Shown: positions 63,853 to 64,000 of the stretch, in pieces
How positions within the stretch are numbered: position 1 is the stretch's first letter
Layout: each line of letters opens with the position of its first letter
Assembly (NCBI GenBank): GCA_905221605.1
Contig: CAJNDS010002412.1
Span: forward strand, 660,886 to 724,885
Reading direction: 5' to 3'
DNA from: Symbiodinium natans
Taxonomy: Eukaryota > Sar > Dinophyceae > Suessiales > Symbiodiniaceae
DNA: 64,000 nucleotides
Translations under genes and position numbers: made by a program
Notes under the pieces: generated by a model
The model's input: the letters and a program-made list of their open reading frames with translations, nothing else
Database searches by the model: none
What the model was told of the DNA's origin: nothing

Positions 63853-64000
63853 GTGGGTTTTTAGGGCTTACAGGGTTTAATTAGGGTTTAGGGTTTAGGG
63901 TTTAGGATTTAGGGTTTAGGATTTCGGGTTTAGGGTTTCGGGATTCGGGTTTCGGATTTAGGGTTTGGGGTTTGAGGCGCCGACGCGGGAAGTTCTCAAG

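Noticed and set aside
15000-64000. The window as a chromosome end or subtelomere
   Set aside because: Arrays are short, interrupted, in both orientations and interleaved with exons of ordinary genes. No terminal block at either edge.
1-64000. tRNA, rRNA or spliced-leader RNA genes
   Set aside because: No cloverleaf, rRNA core or full 22-nt leader with donor was seen on either strand by eye.

Overview
The window reads as nuclear DNA of a dinoflagellate, probably Symbiodiniaceae or another member of the Suessiales. The evidence is: plant-type TTTAGGG/CCCTAAA heptamers scattered throughout; introns whose 5' splice sites are often GC or GA rather than GT; all recognisable genes on one strand; a 13-nt exact match to the 3' end of the dinoflagellate trans-spliced leader; and a tandemly duplicated intronless gene family. 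Exon calls rest on protein-family similarity judged from memory and on reading-phase continuity across introns. No alignment or RNA evidence was available.

Layout. 1-14.5 kb: a tandem array of an intronless gene encoding an XK-related (XKR) membrane domain fused to leucine-rich repeats, with two complete copies and one cut by the window edge. The spacers carry degenerate telomeric repeats and 5' fragments of the small membrane-protein gene that survives intact at 14.46-14.92 kb. 15.2-18.4 kb: two multi-exon genes I do not recognise. 20.2-28.6 kb: an anoctamin (TMEM16-type) gene in many small exons. 29.16-30.13 kb: an intronless ApaH-like phosphatase. 30.2-35.7 kb: telomeric arrays and scattered exon-like islands. 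35.7-55.4 kb: a transcription factor IIB gene spread over nearly 20 kb, with an eleven-unit 180-bp satellite in one intron. 58.7-60.4 kb: a complete six-exon HDDC2-like (YfbR-type) 5'-nucleotidase, about 202 aa. 60.5-64 kb: microsatellite palindromes and a few more exon-like islands.

The most striking feature is the intron architecture. In the intron-bearing genes most introns contain telomeric heptamers, and where both orientations occur the order is nearly always TTTAGGG first and CCCTAAA last. This is the head-to-head arrangement of a telomere-telomere fusion. Seen the other way, each exon sits between a CCCTAAA array on its left and a TTTAGGG array on its right, like a tiny telomere-capped chromosome. 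A simple but untested explanation is that these introns began as double-strand breaks whose two ends were capped by telomerase and then joined. Four families of short inverted-repeat (MITE or introner-like) elements also lie in introns and spacers, and in two copies a TTTAGGG array sits inside the element.

Functionally the genes do not form a pathway. Two unrelated families linked to lipid scrambling (XKR and anoctamin) occur within 30 kb, followed by housekeeping genes (ApaH-like phosphatase, TFIIB, HDDC2).
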